A DNA stretch of 64,000 nucleotides from DATGMS01 sp035303945 (lineage in GTDB: Bacteria > Bacteroidota > Bacteroidia > Cytophagales > Cyclobacteriaceae): positions 1 through 64,000 of the forward strand of contig DATGQZ010000065.1 of assembly GCA_035303945.1 (NCBI GenBank), in the 5' to 3' direction. Position numbers and translations under genes: made by a program. The number at the start of each line of letters is the position of its first letter. Within the stretch, counting starts at the first letter, position 1. The notes under the pieces are model-generated. The model had not been told where the DNA came from, searched no databases, and saw only the letters and a list, made by a program, of their open reading frames with translations. This document shows positions 15,813 to 25,295 of the stretch, in pieces.

Positions 15813-16952
15813 TTATGCCTTTATTTTTATGGTGTTCTTGAATTTCTGGGCCTTCTGCTTGAGCAGCGATATGTTTTCCTCAAGTATGGTAAGGTGTCCC
15901 ATTTTTCGAAAAGGTTTGGTGATCTTTTTCCCATAAAGATGGATATAGATGCCTTTTTCTGCCAATGCTTCATCCAATCCTTCTACAATAGCTTCCCCCA
16001 TGTACCCGTCTTCTCCGAGCAGGTTAACCATTGCTGCAGCGGATCGCAGGCTGGTATCTCCCAGAGGCATGTTCATTACAGAGCGCAGATGTTGTTCAAA
16101 TTGAGAAGTGAAGTTGGCTTCAATGGTATGATGGCCACTGTTATGTGGTCGAGGTGCTATTTCATTGACCAAGATTTCCCCCTCTTGGGTCACAAACATC
16201 TCCACTGCCAATAAACCAACCATATCCAGTGTTTCGATGACAGCTTGGGCAGTTGCCATTGCTTTGTTAGAAATGGCTTCAGTGATTTCGGCTGGGGAAA
16301 ATAAGAACTCAACCAAGTTAGCCACAGGGTGGAAGACACATTCCACAGGCGGAAAGGCTTTCATCTCTCCGCGCTCATTTCTTGCTACAATTACTGCGAT
16401 TTCTTTTTCGAAATCCACCAGTTTCTCCAGAAGGCTGGGTGCGTCAAATGCTTTATCCAAATCAGCAACAGTGCGTATTACCTGCACGCCGCGGCCATCA
16501 TAGCCTTCCTTTCCGAGCTTGTTTACAGCCGGTAAAAAATTTTGGTGGGATTGTACTGCAGTTTTGTCATCTGTAAGGATAAATTCAGCAGTAGGAATAT
16601 GGTTGTCTTGATAAAACTGCTTTTGCTCACGCTTGTCTTGGATTAACTTGATAATGTGGGGCTGAGGAAAAACCTTTTTACCTTCCTTTTCCAATTGAGT
16701 CAAAGCATCCGTGTTGACATGCTCTATTTCAATGGTAATGACATCGCAATGCTTGCCAAATTGATAAACCGCCTCATAATCTGTCAACTTGCCTTGAACA
16801 AACCTTTGCGCAATATCCTTACAGGGTGCGTTAGGATCAGGATCAAGAATATGTATATCTATATTATAGTTTATGGCAGATTGGATCACCATCCTTCCCA
16901 GCTGCCCGCCTCCAATAATACCCAAGGTTTTTGCTTGATAATTTTCTCCCAC
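15813..16952 (-). CDS. purK: N5-carboxyaminoimidazole ribonucleotide synthase
   Basis: 379 residues, ATP-grasp enzyme that makes N5-CAIR from AIR, ATP and bicarbonate. The N-terminal preATP-grasp fold has LGIIGGGQLGRM. The ATP-grasp core includes LGKEGYDGRGVQVI and VLVNEIAPRPHNSGHHTIEAN, with Mg ligands. The start is GTG. On the minus strand a perfect -7 box TAATTTTG (16978-16985) lies 25 bp upstream, so the purK-purE operon probably starts there. A purine-repressor site was not recognised. Confidence 0.96.
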   Translation of the reverse strand: MGENYQAKTLGIIGGGQLGRMVIQSAINYNIDIHILDPDPNAPCKDIAQRFVQGKLTDYEAVYQFGKHCDVITIEIEHVNTDALTQLEKEGKKVFPQPHIIKLIQDKREQKQFYQDNHIPTAEFILTDDKTAVQSHQNFLPAVNKLGKEGYDGRGVQVIRTVADLDKAFDAPSLLEKLVDFEKEIAVIVARNERGEMKAFPPVECVFHPVANLVEFLFSPAEITEAISNKAMATAQAVIETLDMVGLLAVEMFVTQEGEILVNEIAPRPHNSGHHTIEANFTSQFEQHLRSVMNMPLGDTSLRSAAAMVNLLGEDGYMGEAIVEGLDEALAEKGIYIHLYGKKITKPFRKMGHLTILEENISLLKQKAQKFKNTIKIKA

Positions 16953-16977
16953 TAGATAAGGTTTAATGATTGAGATG

Positions 16978-16985
16978 CAAAATTA
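16978..16985 (-). promoter_or_regulatory. -7 box of the purK-purE operon
   Basis: TAATTTTG on the minus strand matches TAnnTTTG exactly and lies just upstream of the purK GTG; no good -33 element was found. Confidence 0.5.
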
Positions 16986-17103
16986 AGGGAAAAAATGGGA
17001 AGGTGTTAATCGGGGTCTAGGTTATAGACGTATTTCTCTTGTGGCCATCCGCTTGGTTGCCCAACTTTTTTGTGGAGGGCGAAGCATTAACCTACTTTTC
17101 TGT

Positions 17104-17158
17104 TAACTTTGTGCCTGCTTTATAAAAGGTTGAAGTCTGCGACCTCACCTTTTATAAA
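17104..17158 (+). promoter_or_regulatory. ileS promoter candidate and leader hairpin
   Basis: A perfect -7 box TAACTTTG (17104-17111) is followed by a perfect 12-bp inverted repeat, TTTATAAAAGGT at 17119-17130 against 17147-17158, with a 16-nt loop. The stem would sit at the very 5' end of the ileS transcript, about 120 nt before its start codon. No T tract follows, so it is not a plain terminator. No T-box motif was found. Confidence 0.5.
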
Positions 17159-17281
17159 GATAAAAAACGAAAGGATTAACTTCCGCTCCATCCTATTTGT
17201 ATGCCTACTTCTTTATAATTAAAGTTGAACCATTGGCAAACGCTAGGGATTTACTAATAGATGAAATAACAAGAAGATATC

Positions 17282-20200
17282 GTGAAAAAATATCAAGAGT
17301 ATAAACAGGTTGATTATCCAGAAATAGGTGAACTTATACTGGCTTCATGGAAGGAAAGCAGGATTTTTGAGAAATCAGTAAACAATCGGGAAGGAGCAGA
17401 GACTTTCACCTTCTATGAAGGGCCTCCCTCTGCCAATGGTACACCCGGCATACACCACGTCATGGCCCGTACCATCAAGGATATTTTTTGCAGGTACAAA
17501 ACCCTTAAAGGCTTCCAAGTTAAGAGGAAGGGCGGATGGGACACCCACGGCTTGCCTGTCGAATTGCAGGTGGAGAAGGAATTGGGAATCACCAAAGAAG
17601 ATATTGGAAAGAAAATTTCCGTAGAAGAGTACAACAAAAAGTGCCGGGAGACGGTGATGCGTTTTAAAAGTGAGTGGGATGATCTGACAGAAAAGATCGG
17701 CTATTGGGTGGATCTAGATGATCCATACATCACTTTTGATGCAAAGTATATCGAGAGCCTTTGGTACCTGCTAAAGCAACTGTTTGAAAAGGACTTGCTA
17801 TATAAGGGTTATACCATACAGCCCTACTCTCCAGCTGCGGGTACAGGGTTGAGTTCCCATGAACTCAATCAGCCGGGCTGCTACCGAGAGGTGAAGGATA
17901 CATCGATCACTGCGCAGTTTAAAGTGAAGGGGCAGGAAGACCTATATTTATTAGCGTGGACAACTACCCCATGGACCCTTCCTTCAAACTCTGCCTTGGC
18001 CATTGGGGAAAAACTGGACTATGTCAAAGTCAAGACTTTTAATCCCTACACCTTCCTGCCGCAGACTGTCATCTTAGCTAAAGCCAGAATGGGGGGCTAC
18101 CTCAATCCTAAAGCGAAAGATATTAAATTGGATGACTATAAAGCAGGAGACAAGTTGATTCCCTATGAAATTGTAGCGGAAATGAAAGGTGCCGACCTCT
18201 TGGGTCTGGAGTACGAGCAGTTATTCCCGATTGAGGGATTGAGCCTTCCCGCTCCCGCTTTCACCGTTATTTCTGGAGATTATGTCACTACTGAGGACGG
18301 TACCGGCATTGTGCACCTGGCCAAAGCCTTTGGTGCGGATGACTTTAGAACCCTTCAACAACACAATATCCCAGGGATCTTCATCAAGGACGAAAACGGC
18401 AATGAGGTCCCTGTAGTGGACAAGCAAGGTAAGTTTCTGCCTATCGTAGGGCAATACCTTGTAGAAAAGATGGCTGAGCATCAGATCACTGCCCATAAAG
18501 CTTATGGCGTAGATGACTTCTATGTAAAGAACTATACCAAGGATGATGAAAGTGCAGCTGATTATAAAAACACAGACGTCATCATTTCCATCATCCTGAA
18601 AAACGAAAATAAGGCGTTTAAAGTAGAGAAATACGAGCATAGTTACCCCCACTGTTGGAGGACGGATATGCCTATTCTTTACTATCCACTAGAAAGCTGG
18701 TTTATCCGTACGACCGCCTATAAGGAACGCTTGGTACAATTGAACAAAACCATCAATTGGAAGCCTGAAGCAACCGGAACCGGGCGTTTTGGTAACTGGC
18801 TCGAAAACCTCGTAGATTGGAATCTTAGCCGATCCAGGTTTTGGGGCACTCCCTTGCCCATCTGGAGGACGGAGGATGGTTCCGAGACCAGATGTATAGG
18901 TTCTATCGATGAGCTTAACGCAGAGATAGCCAAGTCGATTGAAAAAGGCTTTATGGCTGCTTCCCCATTTAAAGAGGAAGAATTGGACCTTCACCGCCCA
19001 TATGTAGACGACGTCATTCTGGTGTCATCTACAGGGGAAAAGATGTTCCGAGAGCCAGATTTGATCGATGTATGGTTTGATTCTGGTGCCATGCCTTATG
19101 CGCAATGGCATTATCCCTTTGAAAATCAAGAGATCTTCAATGCCAATTATCCCGCCGATTACATTGCGGAAGGGGTGGATCAAACGCGGGGTTGGTTCTT
19201 TACCCTCCATGCCATAGCTGTAATGCTGTTTGACAGCGTTGCCTTTAAGAACGTGGTGGCAAACGGTCTGGTCCTCGACAAAAACGGGAACAAGATGTCC
19301 AAACGCTTGGGCAATGCCGTCGATCCTTTTGCGACGTTAAAGGAATACGGTCCGGATGCCCTTCGGTGGTATCTTTTATCCAATGCCAATCCTTGGGACA
19401 ATTTAAAGTTTAATGTGGATGGTGTTGCCGAAGTACAGCGAAGGTTCTTTGGTACGCTGCAAAATACCTATAACTTCTTTGCATTATACGCTAACTTGGA
19501 TGCATTTGTCTACAACGAAGCCCAAAAAGTAGCTGTCAAGGACAGGCCAGAACTCGATCGGTGGATCATCTCCAAACTACAGACGCTCATCGCCGAGGTG
19601 GAGGAGTCGATGGACCAATACGACGCGACCAAGGCCACAAGGGCGATCATGAACTTCACCGTTGATCAATTGTCCAACTGGTATGTACGGCTCGCCCGAA
19701 AGCGTTTTTGGAGAGGTGAAATGAATGCAGATAAGCAGGCTGCATATGAAACCTTGTATGAGTGTTTGATTGCGCTTAGTCAATTGATGTCTTCCTTTGC
19801 GCCTTTCTATGCGGACTGGATGTACAACAACCTTACGGAGGGTCTTAAAGGCGAAGGTGATGATTTGGCTGAATCCGTTCATCTTACCGACTGGAAGTCT
19901 GCAGATACGGGTCTGATCAATCCAGACCTGGAGGCAAGCATGCAGCTAGCACAGGATATTTCTTCTTTGGTACATTCTTTAAGAAAAAAGGAAAGACTAA
20001 AAGTAAGACAGCCTCTTCAGAAAATATTGATCCCAATCCTTAATGATAAGATCAAGGTACAAATCCAGCATGTCGAAGAGCTGATCAAGGCAGAAGTGAA
20101 TATTAAACAGATTGAATATATCGATGATACTTCCGGTGTTCTTGTGAAGCATGTTAAGCCCAATTTCGCTTTGTTAGGAAAGCGCTTTGGGCCAAAGATG

Positions 20201-20674
20201 AAGCAGATTGCTGCGGCAATTGCTCAATGGGGACAGGAGCAAATCACCCATATGGAGCGGGAGGGAAAATATATTCTTGATTTGGACGGAGAAACAGTAA
20301 GCCTTTCGCTGGAAGATGTCCTTATCTCCTCCCAGGATATTCCTGGTTGGTCTGTGGCAAGCGATCGTGGTGTAACCGTAGCCCTTGATGTCACGTTGAC
20401 TACTGAATTAAAGCAGGAGGGTATCGCCAGGGATTTTGTCAATAGAATCCAAAACCTCCGCAAGGACATGGGCCTTGAGGTTCAGGACAAGATCAACATT
20501 GAGGTTAAATCTTCTACTGAAGAGGTGAATGTGGCTTTGGCGAATTTCAGCCCTTATATCCAGGCGGAAACGCAGGCATTGTCATTGATGATTGTTGCTA
20601 ACTTGGACAATGCGATAGAGCTGGATATGGATGACTATATACTGTCCGTTAAAGTTGAAAAACCGACTTTATAG
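17282..20674 (+). CDS. ileS: Isoleucyl-tRNA synthetase, type 2
   Basis: 1130 residues from a GTG start; class I synthetase charging tRNA-Ile. The HIGH-equivalent is GPPSANGTPGIHHVMARTIKD (about residues 47-67), in the form used by type 2 bacterial and eukaryote-like enzymes. The CP1 editing domain follows with LAWTTTPWTLPSN, then GVDQTRGWFFTLHA, and the KMSKS loop is NGNKMSKRLGNAVDP (about 665). An anticodon-binding domain and a DUF5915-like C-terminal region complete it. Type 2 enzymes are generally less sensitive to mupirocin; that is family knowledge, untested here. lspA follows after 17 bp. Confidence 0.96.
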   Translation: MKKYQEYKQVDYPEIGELILASWKESRIFEKSVNNREGAETFTFYEGPPSANGTPGIHHVMARTIKDIFCRYKTLKGFQVKRKGGWDTHGLPVELQVEKELGITKEDIGKKISVEEYNKKCRETVMRFKSEWDDLTEKIGYWVDLDDPYITFDAKYIESLWYLLKQLFEKDLLYKGYTIQPYSPAAGTGLSSHELNQPGCYREVKDTSITAQFKVKGQEDLYLLAWTTTPWTLPSNSALAIGEKLDYVKVKTFNPYTFLPQTVILAKARMGGYLNPKAKDIKLDDYKAGDKLIPYEIVAEMKGADLLGLEYEQLFPIEGLSLPAPAFTVISGDYVTTEDGTGIVHLAKAFGADDFRTLQQHNIPGIFIKDENGNEVPVVDKQGKFLPIVGQYLVEKMAEHQITAHKAYGVDDFYVKNYTKDDESAADYKNTDVIISIILKNENKAFKVEKYEHSYPHCWRTDMPILYYPLESWFIRTTAYKERLVQLNKTINWKPEATGTGRFGNWLENLVDWNLSRSRFWGTPLPIWRTEDGSETRCIGSIDELNAEIAKSIEKGFMAASPFKEEELDLHRPYVDDVILVSSTGEKMFREPDLIDVWFDSGAMPYAQWHYPFENQEIFNANYPADYIAEGVDQTRGWFFTLHAIAVMLFDSVAFKNVVANGLVLDKNGNKMSKRLGNAVDPFATLKEYGPDALRWYLLSNANPWDNLKFNVDGVAEVQRRFFGTLQNTYNFFALYANLDAFVYNEAQKVAVKDRPELDRWIISKLQTLIAEVEESMDQYDATKATRAIMNFTVDQLSNWYVRLARKRFWRGEMNADKQAAYETLYECLIALSQLMSSFAPFYADWMYNNLTEGLKGEGDDLAESVHLTDWKSADTGLINPDLEASMQLAQDISSLVHSLRKKERLKVRQPLQKILIPILNDKIKVQIQHVEELIKAEVNIKQIEYIDDTSGVLVKHVKPNFALLGKRFGPKMKQIAAAIAQWGQEQITHMEREGKYILDLDGETVSLSLEDVLISSQDIPGWSVASDRGVTVALDVTLTTELKQEGIARDFVNRIQNLRKDMGLEVQDKINIEVKSSTEEVNVALANFSPYIQAETQALSLMIVANLDNAIELDMDDYILSVKVEKPTL

Positions 20675-20691
20675 CGGGTAAATTAACAAAA

Positions 20692-21327
20692 ATGAAGTAT
20701 CTGAAATATTTTGGGATTACCTTGTTGGTCATTGCCATTGACCAAGCCGTAAAGTTAATTGTACACTACCAGATGGATTTTGGCACAGCTGGCCAGATTA
20801 AGGTATTTGGCGACTGGTTTAAGTTGCATTATACTACTAACCCAGGAATGGCTTTTGGAATGGAACTCGGTTCGGACTACGGCAAACTGATTCTGACCAG
20901 TTTCCGCTTGGTGGCCATGTTTGGGATCGGCTATTACTTGTTCCACATTATCCATAAGAAAGCCCATCCAGGCTACATTATTTGTATTGCAATGATTTTG
21001 GGAGGAGCTGTTGGCAACTTGATCGATAGTGTATTTTATGGGGTTTGGTTAAACAATGCCCCCTTTAATGCTTCTACTCCTTGGTTTCATGGTCAGGTAG
21101 TGGATATGTTTTATATAGATATTTGGGAAGGATATATCCCTGAATGGGTTCCGCTTTGGGGAGGAAGCTATACCGCATTGTGGCCAATCTTTAATGTAGC
21201 TGATGCTTCTATTTTTGTAGGCGTGGCTATCATCTTGATTTTCCAAAAACGTTTTTTTGACGAAGGAGGAAAGCAGGAGGAAAAGGAAGATGAAATTCAA
21301 AAACAATTTATTGAACAAAAAAACTAA
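20692..21327 (+). CDS. lspA: Lipoprotein signal peptidase (signal peptidase II)
   Basis: 211 residues, inner-membrane aspartyl protease that removes lipoprotein signal peptides. It has four TM segments and the family motifs IDQAVKL near residue 20, TTNPGMAFGM, GGAVGNLIDSV with the first catalytic Asp, and FNVADASIFVG with the second. A cytoplasmic tail of about 25 charged residues follows the last TM. It is longer than the ~165 residues of Proteobacteria because of an insertion between the Asp motifs, as is common in Bacteroidota. Coupled to ileS, the widespread ileS-lspA arrangement. Confidence 0.95.
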   Translation: MKYLKYFGITLLVIAIDQAVKLIVHYQMDFGTAGQIKVFGDWFKLHYTTNPGMAFGMELGSDYGKLILTSFRLVAMFGIGYYLFHIIHKKAHPGYIICIAMILGGAVGNLIDSVFYGVWLNNAPFNASTPWFHGQVVDMFYIDIWEGYIPEWVPLWGGSYTALWPIFNVADASIFVGVAIILIFQKRFFDEGGKQEEKEDEIQKQFIEQKN

Positions 21328-21436
21328 TGGCTAAGTAGGTTTGCTCCATCTTTGCCCGCGGGATTTGCTGGTTTTTTATTTCCGGTTGAAATCCTATTTT
21401 TACATTTCACTATTCGTTAAAGAGAACCGTTAATAT

Positions 21437-22693
21437 ATGTCCTATTTATTCACTTCGGAGTCAGTTTCAGAAGGACATCCCGATAAAATCTCAGATCAGA
21501 TCTCTGATGCTTTAATAGATAATTTCTTGGCTTTTGATCCCAAGTCCAAGGTTGCCTGTGAAACCTTGGTGACGACTGGCCAAGTGGTATTGGCGGGAGA
21601 GGTGAAATCAGATACGTACCTGGATGTGCAAAAAATCGCCCGTGATGTCATCAACCGAATTGGCTATACAAAAAGCGAATACATGTTTGCGGGCAGCTCT
21701 TGTGGTATATTATCGGCTATTCACGAACAGTCACCAGACATTAACCAAGGGGTGGACCGCTCCAATCCTGAAGAGCAGGGAGCGGGCGATCAGGGGATGA
21801 TGTTCGGCTATGCCACTCATGAAACAGAGAACTTTATGCCCTTGGCATTGGATCTTTCACACCGCTTGTTGCGGGAGCTGGCTGCATTGCGTCGGGAAGG
21901 TGACCAGATAGATTATCTGCGTCCTGATGCCAAAGCACAGGTTACGATTGAATATAGCGATGATAATGTTCCACAACGCATTGATACTATCGTGGTTTCT
22001 ACACAGCACGATGATTTTGACGAAGAGGGTCCGATGTTGGAAAGAATAAAAAAAGACATCATCAGTATCTTGATTCCCAGAGTAAAGGCACAGCTTCCTA
22101 CTCAGATACAAGCCTTATTCACTGAAGATATCACCTATCATATTAATCCTACAGGCAAATTCGTCATTGGTGGACCTCATGGAGATACTGGACTCACCGG
22201 GAGAAAGATTATAGTGGACACCTATGGCGGCAAAGGAGCCCATGGAGGCGGGGCATTTTCGGGAAAAGATCCTTCTAAAGTAGACCGGTCGGCAGCCTAT
22301 GCGACGCGTCACATTGCCAAAAATATGGTAGCTGCGGGATTGGCAGATGAGGTGTTGGTACAAGTGTCCTATGCCATTGGTGTAGCAAAGCCAATGGGGC
22401 TGTATGTGAATACATATGGTACTGCAAAAGTGGGAATGACAGATGGCGAGATAGCCAAGAAAATAGAAGATATATTCGACATGCGGCCTTATGCCATTGA
22501 GCAACGGCTAAAACTGAGAAATCCGATTTATGAAGAAACTGCTGCCTACGGCCATATGGGACGAAAGAATGAAGTAGTGACCAAGACATTTGTATCTCCG
22601 GATGGTACCTCCCTTACCTTGGATGTGGAATTATTTACCTGGGAAAAGTTGGACTATGTCGATCGTCTGAAAAGCGCATTTGGTTTGGTATAA
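21437..22693 (+). CDS. metK: S-adenosylmethionine synthetase
   Basis: 418 residues; makes SAM from methionine and ATP. It begins LFTSESVSEGHPDKISDQIS, with the ATP-binding His and Asp; GAGDQGMMFGYA (about 117) and GGAFSGKDPSKVDRSAAY (about 272) are the two PROSITE-type signatures. Length fits the Bacteroidota form. Monocistronic, with a strong terminator after it. I found no SAM riboswitch in the 109-bp leader. Confidence 0.97.
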   Translation: MSYLFTSESVSEGHPDKISDQISDALIDNFLAFDPKSKVACETLVTTGQVVLAGEVKSDTYLDVQKIARDVINRIGYTKSEYMFAGSSCGILSAIHEQSPDINQGVDRSNPEEQGAGDQGMMFGYATHETENFMPLALDLSHRLLRELAALRREGDQIDYLRPDAKAQVTIEYSDDNVPQRIDTIVVSTQHDDFDEEGPMLERIKKDIISILIPRVKAQLPTQIQALFTEDITYHINPTGKFVIGGPHGDTGLTGRKIIVDTYGGKGAHGGGAFSGKDPSKVDRSAAYATRHIAKNMVAAGLADEVLVQVSYAIGVAKPMGLYVNTYGTAKVGMTDGEIAKKIEDIFDMRPYAIEQRLKLRNPIYEETAAYGHMGRKNEVVTKTFVSPDGTSLTLDVELFTWEKLDYVDRLKSAFGLV

Positions 22694-22706
22694 AGAATTA
22701 GCAATG

Positions 22707-22740
22707 AAAGAGGCCGGCAGAGATGCTGGCCTCTTTTTCT
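22707..22740 (+). terminator. Intrinsic terminator of metK
   Basis: AAAGAGGCCGGCA, loop GAGA, TGCTGGCCTCTTT (13 bp with one G-T pair) runs into TTCTTT. Confidence 0.88.
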
Positions 22741-22883
22741 TTGACGGTTGGATGAAGCAGAAAAGTGATGATTTCGTTGCGTTGTTTCCCTCAATTCAAT
22801 ACATTTGAAAACCTACAAATGATGTTTCACCTCTAAAGTTACAATATGGCATAACCCTCTACGTTATTTAAAAAGTTTATTAT

Positions 22884-23486
22884 ATGAGTAAAAGGTTAGC
22901 ACCTAAAGACAGCGAACTGATTTCGCAGTACAGGAACGGGAATGAGGCCGCTTTTGAGGCGTTGGTTGACAAATACAAAGCAAGGGTTTATACCACCATC
23001 CACATGATCGTCAAGGATCAGGGAGTGGCAGAGGATTTATTACAGGATGTATTTGTAAAGGTGGTTCAAACTTTAAACTCGGACAGGTACAACGAGGAGG
23101 GGAAATTTCAGCCTTGGTTGATGCGGATAGCGCACAATCTGGCTATTGACCATTTTAGAAAAATGAAACGTTACCCATCGGTGCTGATGGAAGACGGATC
23201 CAATGTCTTCAATACCTTGGAATTTGCCGAGGAAAATATTGAAGACTTGCGTATCAAGGATGAAACCTATGCACTGGTCCAACGACTAATTGACGAATTG
23301 CCAGAAACACAAAAGCAAGTGCTTGTTATGAGGCATTATATGGACCTGAGTTTCCAAGAGATCGCTGATCAGACCGGGGTTAGTATCAACACTGCTTTGG
23401 GGAGAATGCGTTATGCCTTGATCAACATCAGAAAAAAGTTAGGAAAAATAAATGTTGCTTATGACGAAATATTTTACCCAAAGTGA
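22884..23486 (+). CDS. ECF-type RNA polymerase sigma-70 factor
   Basis: 200 residues. Region 2 has AAFEALVDKYKARVYTTI, VAEDLLQDVFVKV and WLMRIAHNLAIDHFRKMKR; region 4 has ELPETQKQVLVMRHYMDLSF and the HTH EIADQTGVSINTALGRMR. No region 3, so it is an ECF/RpoE-like factor. A 27-codon acidic linker (about 105-125) joins the halves. The next gene overlaps its 3' end and could be its partner. No membrane anti-sigma factor is adjacent. Confidence 0.92.
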   Translation: MSKRLAPKDSELISQYRNGNEAAFEALVDKYKARVYTTIHMIVKDQGVAEDLLQDVFVKVVQTLNSDRYNEEGKFQPWLMRIAHNLAIDHFRKMKRYPSVLMEDGSNVFNTLEFAEENIEDLRIKDETYALVQRLIDELPETQKQVLVMRHYMDLSFQEIADQTGVSINTALGRMRYALINIRKKLGKINVAYDEIFYPK

Positions 23487-23694
23487 CCTGATACGGTATG
23501 TCTATCAGGAAATGAGTGAGTTTGAAATGGAAAAGTTGGTGCAGGCCCTGCATGAAGACGATGATCTGATGCAGGAATATATAGATTTGCTGAGCACCGT
23601 AGAACAGCTGGATCAACTGATTCTTGAGCCTTCTGATAATGTCATCAAAGCGATCAAGGAAACAGCGAAATCTTCTGGACTCGAAAGGGTTTGA
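23452..23694 (+). CDS. Small acidic helical protein downstream of the sigma factor
   Basis: 80 residues, overlapping the sigma factor gene by 35 bp in another frame (a start at 23461 would shorten the overlap). The sequence is helical, rich in Glu, Asp and Leu (DLIRYVYQEMSEFEMEKLVQ, then DDDLMQEYIDLLSTVEQLDQ), without a TM segment or HTH. The fixed overlap suggests translational coupling. Small proteins of this kind follow ECF factors in other Cytophagales; an anti-sigma or adaptor role is a guess. It ends just before a strong terminator. Confidence 0.7.
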   Translation: MLLMTKYFTQSDLIRYVYQEMSEFEMEKLVQALHEDDDLMQEYIDLLSTVEQLDQLILEPSDNVIKAIKETAKSSGLERV

Positions 23695-23715
23695 CGAAGT
23701 CCCTGTTTTAAAGGT

Positions 23716-23761
23716 AAAACCTCTGGACCAATATCTTTTGATATCAATCCAGAGGTTTTTT
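23716..23761. terminator. Bidirectional terminator between the sigma-factor operon and hemA
   Basis: AAAACCTCTGGA pairs perfectly with TCCAGAGGTTTT (12 bp); inside, ATATC/GATAT form a second stem with a TTTT loop. A T tract follows on the plus strand and TTTT on the minus strand. Confidence 0.88.
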
Positions 23762-23792
23762 ATGTCAAGAGCGCTTGGTGTCTTCGCGTTTC

Positions 23793-25082
23793 TTAAGCGA
23801 GTATATCCCCTTTTGTATTTGCTGCATTATCCTTTTCCAGGTCAAACAAATCAGATATAAGATCAATCATCTGTTCTGCTTGATCCCGCTGGCATGCCGC
23901 TCTGAGTTGTACGACAGGCACCTTAAGGATCTTTTGCATCATGCTTTTGGTGATCTTGTCTATGATGGCATATTCCTTAGGATCTGCGTGTTTTAGGTGT
24001 CTCTCCATCTCCTCTTTGCGGATCTGCTCAAGTGCATTTTTGAGTTTGTTGATGGTGGGAGAGGCCATCGATTCTTTTTTCCAATTATAGAATTCCTCAA
24101 TGCTTTCCGAAATAATGGATTCTACTTGGGGAATTGACGCCAGTCTCTTTTCCAATGCTTCTGTAGCCTTGCTCTTAATATTGTCTACATTATAAAGGAC
24201 AGCGCCTGGGACATCTTCAATAGACGTTTCGATGCTTCTAGGCACCGAAAGGTCAACAAATAGCTTATAGCTCTTGATGTCAAAGGATTTAATCAGAGAT
24301 TTGGTAATGAAGGGTTCGTTTCTTGCAATTGATGACACGATGACATCAGCTTCTTCCATTGCCTTGTAGCAGTCCTCAAAAGGTACTACCGTGAAGTTCA
24401 TCTCGTCAGCCAGCGCTTTCGCCTTGTCATAGGTGCGGTTGGAGATAAATACCTTCGCTTCTGGAATATGTACCATGTTTTTGGCCACATCCTGTCCAAT
24501 CTCTCCCAGACCCAAAAGAAGTACTCTTGGTTGATAGGTGTTAGAGGTAAGCTCTTCGATAAGTTCCACCGCGGCATAAGATACCGAAGCAGCACCGTCC
24601 CTGAACGGAGTTTCCTGTACCACCCTTTTGTTGGTAAAGAAGACCGTGTGCATCAAGCGGTGTAAAAAGGGACCTGCTATATCAAGATCGGCAGAGGCTT
24701 GATAGGCTCTCTTGACCTGATTGGAAATCTGCATGTCGCCCACTACTTGGGCTTCCAATCCCATTGCTACTCTAAAAAGGTGTTGGATAGCTTCGCGATC
24801 ATCGTTGATGATCCTGAAATATTCCAGGTACGAAGCCGCATTTTCCAATCCTTTTTCAAGGCCGATAAGTTTTATGATTTCGGCACTCAGGTCCAGCTCG
24901 TGGGAATAATAGACCTCCGTGCGGTTGCAGGTAGACAGAATTAAAGTATCCGTAACACTAAAAAAATCCTTCAGCTTAAATAAAATTGATCGGACATCCC
25001 CCTCATCCAAAGAAATGATTTCCCTAATCTCTACCGGCGCAATTTTATACGATAAACTTAAAGCTCTAAATTTATTATGCAT
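23793..25082 (-). CDS. hemA: Glutamyl-tRNA reductase
   Basis: 429 residues; NADPH-dependent reduction of glutamyl-tRNA to glutamate-1-semialdehyde, first step of the C5 haem pathway. The catalytic Cys is in LILSTCNRTEVYY (about residues 47-59), followed by a Rossmann domain with LLLGLGEIGQDVAKNM and ISNRTYDKA. The C-terminal dimerisation helices are present. On the minus strand a promoter TTTA-N19-TAAATTTG (-7 at 25103-25110) lies about 20 bp upstream of the ATG. Haem supply links it functionally to the cytochrome genes at 35-39 kb. Confidence 0.96.
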   Translation of the reverse strand: MHNKFRALSLSYKIAPVEIREIISLDEGDVRSILFKLKDFFSVTDTLILSTCNRTEVYYSHELDLSAEIIKLIGLEKGLENAASYLEYFRIINDDREAIQHLFRVAMGLEAQVVGDMQISNQVKRAYQASADLDIAGPFLHRLMHTVFFTNKRVVQETPFRDGAASVSYAAVELIEELTSNTYQPRVLLLGLGEIGQDVAKNMVHIPEAKVFISNRTYDKAKALADEMNFTVVPFEDCYKAMEEADVIVSSIARNEPFITKSLIKSFDIKSYKLFVDLSVPRSIETSIEDVPGAVLYNVDNIKSKATEALEKRLASIPQVESIISESIEEFYNWKKESMASPTINKLKNALEQIRKEEMERHLKHADPKEYAIIDKITKSMMQKILKVPVVQLRAACQRDQAEQMIDLISDLFDLEKDNAANTKGDILA

Positions 25083-25102
25083 TATGGAAATATTTACGCT
25101 TG

Positions 25103-25110
25103 CAAATTTA
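25103..25110 (-). promoter_or_regulatory. hemA promoter -7 box
   Basis: TAAATTTG on the minus strand, exact match to TAnnTTTG, with TTTA 19 nt upstream in place of TTTG. Confidence 0.6.
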
Positions 25111-25295
25111 CCACAGAATGATCACGATGTAAACTAATTAACCGTCTTTTCTTAATTTAAAACCCTTCTAAATAGCTGGTTTTAAGAAATTCTGGTATCA
25201 ATAAGTTTAAACATTGGAAAATGATTCCATTATTCTTAAATTAATTCCTCTATGTGTTTTTTTGATCAGCAGTCTTAGGCACAATTCGTGGATCC

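Noticed and set aside
21328..21436. SAM riboswitch upstream of metK
   Set aside because: No SAM-I, SAM-II or SAM-IV core motifs can be recognised in the 109-bp gap.
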